From NCBI GenBank assembly GCA_019095985.1, contig CM032662.1, forward strand, positions 22,439,416 through 22,503,415: a DNA stretch of 64,000 nucleotides. The letters run 5' to 3'. A model generated the notes under the pieces. The model did not search any database. It was not told the DNA's origin and worked only from the letters and a program-made list of their open reading frames with translations. Positions within the stretch are counted from its first letter, which is position 1; each line of letters begins with the position of its first letter. Of the stretch, positions 31,371 through 44,383 are shown piece by piece. This DNA comes from Streblospio benedicti. Taxonomy: Eukaryota > Annelida > Polychaeta > Spionida > Spionidae. Position numbers and translations under genes: made by a program.

Positions 31371-34300
31371 ATGTATGGACACATCGGAGATCCATCACGA
31401 AACAAAAATGCTCTCAAGCACTATCTGGATCTTCAACAGCCTGCTGACAAAGTCCAGGTAATTCTTAACATAAACTGGCATTTTACACAGCCTTAGCCAT
31501 AATCTTAATTCAAATTATAATTCAGTCTAACAAGATTAATGCAATTTAAATGACTAAAATATATGGAAATATGTTTTACATCAGAATCAATAAAAAGGTA
31601 GATCTAAAATTAATAATATGAAAGAACTGGCATTCATTTTCAATATATTTAAGCTTCCTCCTTGAGAAAAAAATGGTTACAACCAGGGAAGTTGTTTTTG
31701 TGTTGAAGATTAACCTATGAATATCTATTAATATCCATTTAATAAAGGTCACAAATTTTGATGATTGTATATTGATTGTGTCAACTGCACATGTATACAT
31801 TGTACAGTCACAATAGTTAGTGTTGTATCTAATTTTGTGTTGTAAATAGGTGATGTATGTATGGATCGACGGGTCTGGAGAGGGCCTCCGTGCTAAGACC
31901 AAAACCATGAACTTCGAGCCAAAGGAAGCTTCAGGTAGATGCCATACAAGACATAAGTTATTATGCAATTATTTAGGCAAATATTCATTCATATGGCAGT
32001 GTTCAAGATAGAACCATTAATATCACCATGATCTTAGTCTGTTATATATCATGAATTTTAGCTATAGTTGATAACACTACTTTAGTCCCACATAACGAAT
32101 CGTTACATGAAACCATTTTGTTGTTTACAGAGTGCCCAGAGTGGAACTATGATGGTTCAAGCACAGGCCAAGCAGAGGGTTCCAACTCTGATGTGTACTT
32201 GCGCCCAGTGCGCCTGTTCAAGGATCCATTCCGCCGTGGCAAGAACAAGTTGTTGCTGTGTGACACATACAACTACAAAGGAGAACCAACGAGTGAGGAA
32301 CAAGTTTGTTTAGTCTAATTTCGGCAAATTTTTATTCACAAAAATTATTGATGATAATACCTGAGTATTATAGCTAAATTCCTATTCTTTTTTTTTTTTC
32401 AGATACCAACCTGAGAAAGCAGTGTAATGAGGTGATGACCCGCGCCGAGGGCCAACACCCTTGGTTTGGTATTGAGCAAGAGTACACTCTGTTGGACACT
32501 GACAGACACCCTCTTGGCTGGCCCAAGAATGGCTTCCCAGGACCACAGGGTAAGCACCAATGATTTCTTTCTTTAAAGATTCTTGTATTGATTACCCTGT
32601 AATACAACAGTAAATTTTATGTACTGGGTTAATGAAAATTGCTTGCTTGTAAACCTTCACATTGCTGGACTTACCTAAGAACAGTTCCTTTATTTGTGTT
32701 CAAAAATATAAAATATTTTATTCAAAGAATGTATATTTGGTTCATTCTGGGTTCCATTATTCATGATTCAAAAAATAATGTTAGATCATACCCATTGGAA
32801 CCATTAATTTGCTCTGCGACTAGACTTTCGCTTTTGTCTCAATAGCTTCTGTAGGCCAAATTAAAAAAACCCAGGGGTTTTCATTCGGCCCAAAGAAGCT
32901 GTTGGGACAAAAGCAAAAGTCTCGCCGCAGACCAAAATGATGATTCCAATAGGTATCTAAAATTATTCTTGGAATAATTCTATTCATCCTAAACTTCATT
33001 GTTTTATCAATATGTAATTTGCAGTAATGGATTAACTACCTGCAAAATTTGATGATCAATATACTTTTCTTATATTTTAGATTTTTCGTTCTGTACTAAT
33101 CTGAATAAATTTTTATCATGAGTCATTTGTTCATATGAAATTGATTGTAATTTTAGAGTGCAATGTAATGAGCAGTAGTCAAACAACAATCTACTGTTGC
33201 CATCGCAAGTATTTACAAACTCTATACATAAATTTAAATTTTTAGAACAAATGCTGCTCAAATGCCCTGTCTAAAATTGTCTATTAGACTAACATAAACC
33301 TAAAATAACAAAACAAAAGAGAAGAAAAACATTCAAAAAGCACAGAGCATGAGATTTTTATGAAGATAAATACATTCAACAAGACCCAAACAGCTCCATC
33401 AGACACCGATTTCAGCTCTAAGCCAATCAGAATGCAGGATTTAGAGGCGCGTCATAGAGCAAATGATATGTTTCTACATTTTTAGGCTGATGGGCAGCAT
33501 TTTTTGTTAGTTTGTTTTTTATTATTTATTTTCTAAAATGTTTTGAAAATTTGTGGAATTTTGAAAGTACGCAATTTTCTTTCTAATTTTTTCCATATCT
33601 TATATGATTGTAGATTTCATGATTTTGTGTGTGACATACATGCTGGAATTATTCTTTGAATTTATGAACTATGTAAAATGCTAAATTTTATGTAGATATG
33701 TTTTAGGAAGAAATATAGATCGGATAAAGATATATACTTTGGTTTCCATTTGATTGTCTATGATTTTTTTTTATTCAATTTTATATAATTTGAAACCATG
33801 ATGTTTCACCAAGTTTATTCAATAATTTGTAACGAAGAGATTTTATGCATATCTTTGTCATCTGTTCAACTTTTGATCATATTAATCTAGTTTTAATTGT
33901 AAAAGCCTTTACTTTTGTCTATCAAAACAACAAACCTGATACCGGTACGTACTTAGCTTGTAAATTAGGCAGCCTAAAAATGGGTAAAAATGACCAACTA
34001 AAAAAAGCACCTGAAAGGAATGTCTTTGTAATGCAGAATACTATACATTTGCCTAAACAGTCAACACATTTGTCATATATTCAGTCTCACATTGCCAAAA
34101 ATGTTCCATAGCTACAAGTGAAATTGTCTTTAGTCACCTTATATCACCTTCCAGGGGAAAACATATTAATAGTTTTAGATAAGGGCAATACACACACATT
34201 AATCATTACTAATGCAGAAAGACTTTCACAATGATATGACAATAATAAAGTAAGTGAACTTAAATTATAAAAAGGCCAGGATAGCAAAAACATTTATTTA

Positions 34301-37300
34301 ACATTGGGTTAAATATATTATTTCTAAAGTTCACCATTCTATTAGTTTAGAATACCCTTTAAGGCTGGAAAGCTTTGGTATTGTAACATCATTGATATGT
34401 TTCAGGGTTGGCTTTGCTCGTTTCAAGGAAATAAGATCAGATGAATATATGTTTAAACTATTTCAGACCTCGACATAATCCCTCTGTGTTTTCTGGTTGT
34501 CATGTTTTTTTTTAATCACTATCCACAACATTTGCTTAAGAAAACCTGTATTTGTCATAAAAACCCAGCAGAGGAAAATTATCATTCTGATTTAAAGTTT
34601 CTGATACGCGTCTGTTCACCTGTACTTAACGTTACTGCCCCTCATTGAAACACCTCCATATACTAAGCCAATCACATGGTATGAATGATTGGGAGTTGTT
34701 GCTTGTAAGGTCTCTGCTCTGTAAATTCTATCAGACCCCAGTGAACCCAAAGAATTTGTTATGTAAAAACCACTCCTTGTAGGTAAATGGGATACAGTTA
34801 CTTTTCGGTAGTTGACCTCCCCCATTTCAACGTTTCAATCTAATGTAGAAAGTAACACTTTTGTGTGAAAACTTTTTTGAAATTGTGGGCAATTGACATC
34901 TAATATCAATTTTCAGTGTTTCACACTGTGTGAGAAATTTGAAACTTATTCCTAGATGATATGCTAATAGTAATTTTTATGATGTCATTGAAGTGGAGTT
35001 TTATACATGGACACACATCAGATAAAACAATAGTATGTCAGATAAAATCATTTATTTTTAGTTCTAACATAAACAGACAATATCTGACAATCTGTATTCT
35101 AAAAAGTTATTTCATCTAATGCATGAATTATTTTCCGTATTTGAGTGCTTACAAAAAATGCTAAAAAAAATAATTTGGCTTGTTCCCACACTACATGCTC
35201 CAGCGTAACTATCTATGGTGATGAACTTAACCTGAAAATGATAAAGCAATGTGAGAATTCGAATGAATAATCCCTTACAAACACAATAGAAGATGAAAAA
35301 AAGAATTTACCTCGGTTTTTCACAAAGAAAACTTTCCACAGAAAGATTAAATGATACATACTTAATGTAAAAACCAGCCTTGTGTAAAGAGACCATAGCT
35401 AATGTCTTTGAAAAACTTCCATTCAGATGAAAATCAGTTTTAAACTAGCATGTTTGATGGACGCCATTTATTTTTTAGCTATGCTTTTCATAGATAGAAT
35501 TACGGCACACATGCATTGTGTCTTTAAAAAAATGGACCAAATTCCATTTGCCCCAAATATGTAAAAACAAAAACCATCTCTAAATATGGACAACATATTT
35601 GCCTTTAATGTACATGATTGTCACCAAACATATGATGCACCAAGCCATCAGTGATACCCTGGCTGATAACACGTAGAATTTTTTTAATTTGTAAGTTTAC
35701 TTATCAATTACGGCCAATTACCAGTGTAACAACTGACTGGAATCAGAGGCATCACAGGTAAACCAATGTGTCACAGCATACCAGGGTATGTAATTTATGG
35801 GATCCAGGGTTATTGACCTGACGCGAGGGTGTGGCATAGTGCCTATATTATGCTGCTCCGAGATCGTTATCAGACAGTAATTATTTTAGCTGTTGTATGT
35901 AAATCTTTATTTTCTATTGACACATGTCTGTAAGAAAAATGATGTAGTAATCATTACATTTGTATCTGGCCAGTAGGTGTGTGATTGTAGGTGTGTGATT
36001 GGACTACATGTGTGTGTTGTTTCAGGTCCGTACTATTGCGGCGTTGGCTCCGATAAAGTGTACGGCCGGGATATTGTGGAGGCCCACTACAAGGCATGCA
36101 TGTATGCAGGCATCACCATCTCTGGCACCAACGCGGAGGTCATGCCTGCTCAGGTACATACAGTACAGTTATAACTTACCTAACAGGTGTAGTTTATGCT
36201 TGCATTCCGTGCCCTGATGCACCACTGGCACTTTTAGACCTTCGAATAGAAAGATAAACATATGACATTCATAATATACAACCATCCAAACTCTCATAGC
36301 TTTTAGGTTGAACAATTGTCAACCTGATGTTTACATGGTGTCAATGTTTGTATAATTGTCAGATGTTTTCACTATGCGCATGTCTGTCTTGTGTGTTACA
36401 GTGGGAGTTCCAGGTGGGTCCGTGTGAGGGCATCACGATGGGAGACGAGCTGTGGATGGCACGCTTCATTTTGCACCGTGTCGCTGAAGACTTTGGCGTC
36501 CTTGTGTCCTTTGACCCCAAACCAATCCCTGGTGACTGGAATGGCGCTGGCGCCCACTGCAACTACAGCACAGCACCCATGAGAGAGGAAGGAGGCATCA
36601 AGTGAGGATTCTGGTGCACTTGCTGCCAGTTTTCTTTTTTACAAAGACATACATGTATGTAGTAACACAACTTGTCCAATGCTATCAGCTACCATTTAGT
36701 TGTATTTGAGTCTGATTTATCCATCCCTTCTTCAGGGCCATTGAGGATGCAATTGAGCTGATGTCTTCCCACCATGACCTCCACCAGCGCTGGTACGATC
36801 CCCATGGAGGTGCAGACAACAAACGCCGCATGACAGGCATGCACGAAACATCCAGGTAGGTTCAGTCAGTTGTGACCAATGTTTTAGAAATACAGATTCC
36901 TATCTTTCTTTCAATTCCTATGATAATAGCAATCAATGACCAAAATGCTGTACTTGTTGCAGATTTGATGAGTTCTCAGCAGGAGTTGCCAACAGAGGAG
37001 CCAGTATCCGTATCCCACGCCAGGTGAGCATTTACACATATCTTCACGAATACCCCACTCTAACTGTGTGTAGTTCCAGACAAGCGATCTCTGATATCCT
37101 TACCAAATTTACAATTAATATAATTGAACCTGCTGCATGTCATAGTGCTAGATCACCATTAACGGCTCGAAATGTATCTTATTTCCAGTGTGGCAAGGAG
37201 GGGAAAGGATATCTGGAGGATCGTCGTCCATCGTCCAACTGTGACCCGTACGCTGTCACAGAGATCGTTGTGCGCTCAACCGTGCTACAAGAGTGGGTCG

Positions 37301-37326
37301 AGCCCAAGACCGCCAAGAGCAAGTAG
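31371..37326 (+). CDS. GLUL: Glutamine synthetase (glutamate-ammonia ligase, type II)
   Basis: This is a complete nine-exon gene: 31371-31457, 31850-31934, 32131-32292, 32403-32549, 36026-36153, 36402-36601, 36736-36855, 36963-37023 and 37189-37326. All borders are GT/AG and phases join to 375 codons; vertebrate enzymes have 373. It joins ammonia to glutamate using ATP, in the cytosol and, in some animals, in mitochondria; the eukaryotic enzyme is a decamer. The signature WNYDGSS is at 62-68, and EGSNSD follows. The ATP-binding block [18 protein letters not shown] begins at 243. The late blocks [14 protein letters not shown] and [14 protein letters not shown] are intact. The N-terminal 29 residues are less conserved, and no clear mitochondrial presequence is seen. 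The leader begins at an acceptor (31336), so a non-coding first exon lies upstream. AATAAA is at 37986. No defect is seen. Confidence 0.97.
32789..32956. mobile_element. Foldback MITE in glutamine synthetase intron 4
   Basis: The ends ATACCCATTGGAA and TTCCAATAGGTAT are complementary. The arms 32789-32853 and 32878-32956 match over most of their length (GACTTTCGCTTTTGTCTCAA against its complement). The loop is about 25 bp of A/C-rich sequence. There are no coding parts. Confidence 0.75.
32957..36025. other. Remainder of glutamine synthetase intron 4
   Basis: A 3.1-kb AT-rich intron remainder. I find no additional exon with family resemblance, no clear repeat and no RNA gene. Confidence 0.6.
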
Positions 37327-40300
37327 ACCAGATGTCAAAACCAATACAGGACCAACAGGGATATTTGAAAACGCTTATTCTATAAGGAACTTCAAATGGG
37401 AGACATGTTACTTTACTTTCATATGAAGAGTTAAATTGGGAGATTTTTGACTGATTCAGGAAACTTAAGACTGGAATTATTTGAAATTGGACTGATACAA
37501 GTGCTTATATATAAAGTGCTTTTATACTGTTTGAGAATTCTGTAATTCTTTTGTATTTGTTACTTTGAATTATAGAGTATTTTATTCATATCTAACACAA
37601 TTTTCCCCGATTATCTGTGAAACATTTATAGTATTGGAGAAAAATCATCTTACTTAAAATTACACCATTTTTATAGCATGGCCAGTTGTAATTTTACAAA
37701 ATAGCAATAAGCCATTGCACTTAATCATTACTGGTGGCGAAATGCCAAGGAAATGATGTTACGTATTCATAGGCAAGTTGTACCATTAAATTGTTTAGCG
37801 AACATGCAAGATCTGTATGTCTTAAGGGCACCATATGTTTTGTATGAACACAAGTCTTTCGTTGGACAAATAGCAGGGTGCACACACAATTCTTAGCATG
37901 TTTTGTGTACATTTCATGGATTAGTTTGTTGTTGTAGGGAATTAAAATTTAGATGTATGTTTGTAGTCTGTAAAAATTAATTGTAAATAAAAATGTTGGA
38001 ATGTTATTTTTGTGTTCTATTTATATAAAGTTATGGTTTAGTCCTTATTTAAAGATAATGCTCAGCCAAAATAATATTTGTTCTGTTAAGCCCAGATCAA
38101 TGAACAACACCTTTTCATTTCAAATCTAAGAAAAATAATATTTATCACACCTTTAAAAATACCATGCCCTCTTACTAACTTAAACACAGGGTCACGTGAT
38201 GTTGCATAATCGAATGATTTTCGCCAAACGGACGTAGATTTCTAACGGCAGACGTGACAATTAACACGGGAGAGATAGGAGACTTTTTACGTGCACCGTG
38301 CAAGTTACGTCTGATGAAAATCATTCAGTTGACATTTGTTGCATTCACGTGTTTTGATGGGGTTATAAAGTCTCTTATTTTGTGGTATGTAAATTGCTCC
38401 AAATACTTTAAAAGGCTGTTTAAAAGAATGAAACTTTCAGAATACACAGGACATATCATATTGCTTCTATACAAGCATATTTGTTTGGCCACTGAGCATA
38501 ACCTTAAGCCATTGGCAGGAGAGGGGGAGTCCAAAAAAAACACCGAGTTGTGGGTGTCAAAAAATTGATTTAAAAAATAGGTGGATTAATAGGGTATACA
38601 ATTTGAGACACATCATCACCTATCAATCATATTCTTGTGCATGGTGAGATTTTAAATGTCCTGCTCATTTTAAGTCAATATGAGTAATAAAACTATCTTG
38701 AATAATGTATTATTAACGTGGTTTACTTGAGGCACAGTGGCTTGCTCATGTGTCCAACTTAATAGGACATCTCTACTTAGACAGATTAAAGGATTTTAGT
38801 AGCAGGTTTACTCAGTAGATTGTCAATTAAACTGACATGTGGCACAGTAGAAATTATCTCATTTAACTGACATTTAACTATTAGACCTGGTGGTAGTTTA
38901 AAGACCGCCACTTAATCAAAAAATTGAGCTGCCAGCTGTTGATAAAATACCGGCAGAATATCAAGGCCAGGCGGCTTTTCAATAAAATACTGGACCTGAT
39001 TTACCCTTCTGAATGGGTGGTATTTTTAATTGAATAATGTAACAAGCTTGACATCACATATAGGATGCGCCCTTAAAGATAATTATTCACACAATTCAAA
39101 ATACTCACTTCAGTAACCAGTAACATTTGGATCATTGTCAAAACTCAAATTTAATTACAAATGAAATATATAGAAACAGTGTGCTTGTGTCACAAGGCAA
39201 TGAATTACTGTCACTTTTCCCTATATAATAAAATTATGCATGTCTGAACGGCTTAGTAATAATCTAATTACTGTAAAACTAGAATATTTCGTGGCTATTA
39301 AATTTTGCAATTTTCATCTATAAATCATTTTGTGACTATTTAATTTTGCAATTTTGTCCATTCTGGACCTACTTTACATAGGCTATTAATGTTTGCTGAC
39401 TATTCAAGTTTGCGTTTTTGCACCTATCCACAAAATTTGTAAATTAAATCGTGCGCAAACATTTCTAGTTTTACAGTATATAAAATCTGGATTAATAAAA
39501 ATAAAGCAAATCACACTGATCAATTGATTTATTAGTTTACTATACAATTGTACTTAGGCCTGGTAGAAGCAAAACATCCTCAACGCACTAGAAAATTGCC
39601 CTTTAAGTAGGAAATTATTAAACAGATTAATCTAAACATCAATTGCAATCGTGCTGGTGAAGAGAGAGGGGAATGGGGGCTATGGTCACAATTACACAGT
39701 TGAAATATCAATATGCTGTTGCATCAACACCTGCGGTCTTCTGTTTTATATAGGTTCTAGGATCAAGATTCAACCTAGCCCTTAGCTTCTTACATGGAAG
39801 TTTAGGGCACTGTTTGTAGCCTACATTTGATCTTTATACGCATTACGCTCTTTGAGCAAAGTCAAAACACCATCTTTGGCTGGCAAATGCGCATATATAG
39901 TCCACAGGGTAATGGGAATCTTGTTCCAAGTGCTGTGGTTAAGATTAATCTGAAATGCTGCTTCCAAATATTCAGAGCTTCCTGTGGAACTTGTCATGTT
40001 TTGTTTCAGCACTTGACATATGTTGAGTAATGGTAAGTTAATTCCCAAAGAAGGCAGTGTTTTCTCATATGACCATACAATTTATAAAACCCTGTACAGC
40101 ATGGAGAAGACAATGGTCACAACAGGTCTCTGAGAGGGTGTTTATGTTTCTGACTCTGTATAAAATTGGCAGTTCTTGTCCATGTGCTTTGCTAGTCTAC
40201 TGTGTACTAGTATCAAGTTTCATAATCACAGGGTTACTTTTTTATAGCTCTGTATATGCTTCACAATCTCCGTTCACAATGTTTAATCAAAAGTATTGAT

Positions 40301-40681
40301 TTTCTTCTTCAAAAATTGCAAGTACTCTTTTACCTTCAAGACCTTCAACACAACAAAGGATGTTGAACTGGCTAATCTTTAAAGTCAGAAATCATTAGGC
40401 ATCTTCAAATTCCAGACCTATAACTGTTCATGGATAGATCTAGTTTAATTCATAGACATTTTGAATATACCATTCGTCTAATTGTTGGCAATGTCGAATA
40501 ACTTTTAATTCTAAATAAACATAAAATCCTTGATGCTATTCACTATTGATTTCAAATAATCTAAAAATCAAAAAATAAAATAAAATAAACAATGAACTGA
40601 TCTTTTAAAATTTTATTAGAATACATCTACACTTGATACAGAATTTCTCTTTTCCCCTTCCCTGACACCCTCATTGTCTTG
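37327..40681. other. Glutamine synthetase 3' UTR and intergenic region to MRPL49
   Basis: The 3' UTR probably reaches just past AATAAA (37986-37991). Beyond it is AT-rich sequence with one TA-flanked MITE (39271-39476). Minus-strand AATAAA at 40612-40617 fits the poly(A) signal of MRPL49, 65 bases after its stop, so the two genes converge here. The 104-codon frame at 38254-38568 has no supporting features. Confidence 0.6.
39271..39476. mobile_element. 206-bp MITE with TA target duplication (Tc1/mariner-like)
   Basis: The element starts CTGTAAAACTAGAA and ends TTCTAGTTTTACAG, exact 14-bp inverted ends. It is flanked by TA on both sides (39269-39270, 39477-39478). Inside, phrases such as ATTTAATTTTGCAATTTT repeat. 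TA duplication with CTGTAAA-type ends fits a non-autonomous mariner-group element. Confidence 0.8.
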
Positions 40682-42275
40682 CTAGAAGCCCTTTTGAAGC
40701 AGCCACTGGGCCACCTCATCAAGGTATGACCCTCGGACCCGGATTTTGGTGGTCACTTCGTCCACCTGGGTGTAGATTCTGTCTCCCGTAAGCTCTTCCA
40801 AGAAATGTCTGAGATCACCTTCTAGTGCCTAGAAATGACACATACATTCGATACTATAATAATGAGGGAGTGTTTTGTGTAACACACCCGGGGTAACACA
40901 CTGTCTTATGGCCATGACTATTCTTTTGAACATATTGTATCAGTCATATTTGATAATCATATTACACCTACTAGGCTAGCATATTTAATAGGTTCCATCT
41001 ATACTAACAGAATCAAATAAAAATTTTCTTTTACATTCTGAAGTTGTCAAACTAAAGCTAGCATTATTACTTTGGCTCAATAGTTCTTTTTATTCTGTCT
41101 ACAGCAGTTGATTAATATTTAGAAAACAATCATTACGATACTAACATAAATTACTTTAAATCAGATATCGGATATCACAAATATGTAAACTTTTCATTTT
41201 ATGTTGAACAATGTCACACAGTAAAATAAATTAATCACTTGCTTTTAGTTAACAATATGAAGGCAAAACGAGGTTTCAGTAATTTACTTCAACCATTCAT
41301 AGTGCTCAACCAATTTTCTTTCAGCAAATTACATTTTTCCAAATTAAATTGAAAATTATAGAAGACTACGAAACATACCCAATCATCATTAAAGAGAGTA
41401 CTTACCCACAAGTCTCCATCACAATGTCTGATGACTGTCATTTTGCGTGATCCACCATCATGGATCTCATGGTATAGAGGGAAATTGTGAAAACGTGAGC
41501 GCCGAACATAGTAGGGGTTGTCTGAGGGGGAAGCTGAAACAAATAGGTGTACCAGTAACTGAATATAGCATTAAAATAAGAATTTATAGCAAGCTGTGCT
41601 CAATTCTGTTGACAGTATTTTCTTCTGGTTCACCATGTAGGCAGGTGACATCACTAAGAGACAAAGAAGAATAACATAAAGTACAAGTAATATTGCCTGT
41701 GTACAGGCAGCTCTTTACAAGTAGTAACTGCATAGTAACCATGTGCATTGCTAGTATTTATTTAATACACAGTTTGACATTATCAAGACTGATAAGTAAA
41801 ATTATATACATATGTACCTGTCAAGATATTCATTCAGGAAACCATTTTAATCCATTTAAATGAGTATCATGTAATATTGTTAAAAATATTGGTTATTAGT
41901 AAATAATATTACTTTATGCTCCTAGTCATTCCCAAGGATCATAAATCTTATCATATCCATTAACAAAGGTCATAAGCGATCACATTTTGTAATTCAATTA
42001 AATCCTGCATGATCAATCTCACCTGTCTGTGGAACCCACCCAGATGGTGTAGGGTATTTATCATGCTGTGGTGGTTCAGGAACAACTGTCTTGGGGAGGA
42101 TGTTCTCTACAAATTTCCATTCTTCTTTATTCTTGGACTCTTCATAGTCAATGTAGTTTGGTTGAGGTTTGGGCACAAGTCTCTGTCCCTCATTCCAGTA
42201 ACCCGTACCATCTAGATCATAATCTGGAGGGCATTCAGGAATTTTTGAAGATGAGTTAACGAGACGACTTTGTGT
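40682..42275 (-). CDS. MRPL49: Mitochondrial ribosomal protein L49 (mL49), exons 2-4
   Basis: Three minus-strand exons are present: 42275-42023, 41533-41406 and 40828-40682 (stop 40684-40682). They join in phase to 175 residues plus an unidentified start exon. The middle, FVENILPKTVVPEPP followed by YPTPSGWVPQ, matches the human FVERLLPATRIPDPP and YPTPSGWQP blocks. YVRRSRFHNFPLY, RKMTVIR.CDGDLWALE.DL and the end EVAQWLLQKGF also match. The protein is a subunit of the large mitochondrial ribosomal subunit; its C-terminal part has the eIF1/SUI1-like fold. The mitochondrial presequence should lie in the missing first exon. A weak candidate start is ATG at 42597-42595, but no convincing donor in the right phase follows. 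The gene is head to head with the NVL-like gene. Exon 2 is repeated exactly at 52189-52441. Confidence 0.9.
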
Positions 42276-42739
42276 CTGAAATTCAGAGAAGAAAACAAAT
42301 TAAAAAATAATATGTTTTTCGGAGATATGTCATCAGAATTCCAACACACAATTTTGAAATAATGCATGCAAAACGTGCCAGAATGCTGGTAACATAATCC
42401 ACTAATAAAGTTGAAAATATTCTTGCAAATATTTTGGAAATCCACTAGTAAAAGATTAGAAGGTGAAAATATTTTTTGCTAATAATAAAATCTTTCAGCC
42501 TTAATTAATTCTATTTTATGAATGTCTACTATTCTCAAGTAAACCCCTGCATCACGCGTCAGGTGACAACACACCAGCGACGCGAAACCATCGTCATTCA
42601 AATGCAAATTATCAAAAAGCGCACATGAATCTCAATATATCAAACTCTGCTATTCCGTTGGTAAGAAATACGCTGCATATTTCAGATGTTTTTTTTTGGT
42701 TACGCCAACAGGGCACCACGGCGTCTGTTGTCACCGAAA

Positions 42740-42870
42740 AGACCGAAAAGGAAGTGAGGGTTTTCTTGAGGATCAGGCAAAGTTTATTTGCATGGGAAAA
42801 AACACGTTACCAAAAACCTAAAAGGAAGCGAGGGTTTTCTTGAGGATCAGACAAAGTTTATTTTCATGGG
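42740..42870. repeat. Two-copy ~60-bp tandem repeat upstream of MRPL49
   Basis: The phrase GAGGGTTTTCTTGAGGATCA followed by a CAAAGTTTATT word and CATGGG occurs twice in a row (from about 42740 and 42815). It recurs in copy B (about 52920-53045). It lies between the two divergent genes, so it is part of their shared upstream region. Confidence 0.75.
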
Positions 42871-43194
42871 GAAAAAATAATTCAACATAATCATTAATGC
42901 TGTGCCAGTCAAATTATGCCATATGTAATTGTTGTCAGTTTACAGTCTATTTCTATATTCAACAATGCTTTGACCATATGGTGATATGACTATGATGTGT
43001 CCAGATTACGGCATGCAGGTACTGCTGCGTATAAATATGGTTTATAGACCACTTCTATCTGGTACTTAATATATTGTATAATTGTGTTCATTATAATTCA
43101 GTAGTATGTGTATCTGATTGGATTTTCTGCCTTCTAGTCTGCATGGCTCTATAAATTATCGGTTTTATGTTTCATTATTGTATTCAGTTCTAAG

Positions 43195-44207
43195 GTCTAG
43201 GTCTAGTCTAGGTGATAACTGGCAGAAAGTTTCCTTATCACGCCAGTGGGAGTGTGTGTGGCTGCTAGTCCAACAGCTCCTCAGTAAGCCGGCTCTTAAA
43301 CTGATCGATAGAGCTGGCCTCTGCGATGGGCGCAGTAGCTGGTTCCACTGAGGAACTGTTCTGTACACAAAGGAGTTTTTCAACTCCTCAGTCCTGGCTC
43401 TCTTCACCCTCAACTTCCGATTGTGCCTGGCCCTTGTCCTTTGATCACTACGATCCAGATGTAGTTGTTCCAGTGTCAAGGCTATCTCATTGTTCAAGAT
43501 CTTGAACATGTATAACAGCCTAATGTCTTTCCGACGTCTCTCCAGGGTGGGCCACTTCAGCTCTCCTCTCTCAGGCGTGTAATGCTGGTGCGTTCCGTGG
43601 TCTTAGTCCGCAAACCCAGCGTATTGCCCTGTTCTGCACGTTCTAGTGCCACTTTGTCTCCTTCCAGGAAGGGATCCCATGCTGCTGCACCATACTCTGC
43701 GGCTGACCTTACGAGGCTGAGGTAGGCTACTTTCCTCAAGAGCTCCTGTGGGCAGTTCTTGAGGTTCCTATGTAGGAACCCCAACTCCTGCTACACTTAG
43801 TAACTGTGTTCCTGACGTGTTTGGATCGTAGACTTTCATGGATCAGTATCCCAAGGTAAGTAGCGCTGTCCACATGTCATGATGATCCAGAATGGTTCCA
43901 TCGAGCTCATAAAACCTTGAAAGAGGCTGCTTCTTGTTGGTCACTGTGAGGATGTGACATTTCTTGGCATTGAACTTCATTCCCCACAGCTTTTCCCCAC
44001 TTGTGCAGGGCATCAAGATCCAGCTGGAACTGGATCTGGTCTTTCAGGGAGTGTATAGAGCGATACATCAGGCAATCATCGGCCCGAACAGTCTAACCTC
44101 TGTTCCAGGATCCACGACAGACGGGAGGTCGTTAATGAACAACAGGAACAGTAGCGGACCCATCACGGTGCCCTGGGGAACACCTGACTAACTGCTGCAT
44201 ACTCCGA
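43195..44207 (-). mobile_element. 5'-truncated CR1-like LINE, insertion present in copy A only
   Basis: A 1013-bp insertion is flanked by the 7-bp duplication TTCTAAG (43188-43194, 44208-44214). Copy B has the empty site with a single TTCTAAG. On the minus strand it encodes the end of a reverse transcriptase: [17 protein letters not shown], the altered active-site region RLFGP followed by D residues, WGKAV, KCHILTVTNKK, then SLVRSAAEYGAAAWDPF and RTVPQWNQLL. This is the usual order in CR1/L2-group elements. The 3' end (low coordinates) finishes in CTAGAC repeats. The coding frame is broken by several frame changes. Confidence 0.85.
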
Positions 44208-44383
44208 TTCTAAGCCTAGCACATTTGTTGAACTTCAATAAAGCTTTCAAGCAGAAGACTGCCAGGGTAATGTGTGCGTGTGCGTGTGCGTGTGTGTGTG
44301 TTGGGGGGTAGGGGAATCACTTTTTGGTGGGATCATCCCCATATGAGTGGGGCGGGGAGGGGTGCATCATTTTTTAATATGTA

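Noticed and set aside
38254-38568. 104-codon plus-strand frame
   Set aside because: A similar open frame exists on the opposite strand and neither shows protein-like composition or support.
42589-42597. First coding exon of MRPL49 starting at ATG 42597
   Set aside because: Only a few codons precede a stop and no convincing donor in phase 0 is present; kept only as a weak candidate.
43165-43784. Host genes on the minus strand upstream of MRPL49
   Set aside because: The translations (SLVRSAAEYGAAAWDPF, RTVPQWNQLL) are the C-terminal part of a CR1-like LINE.
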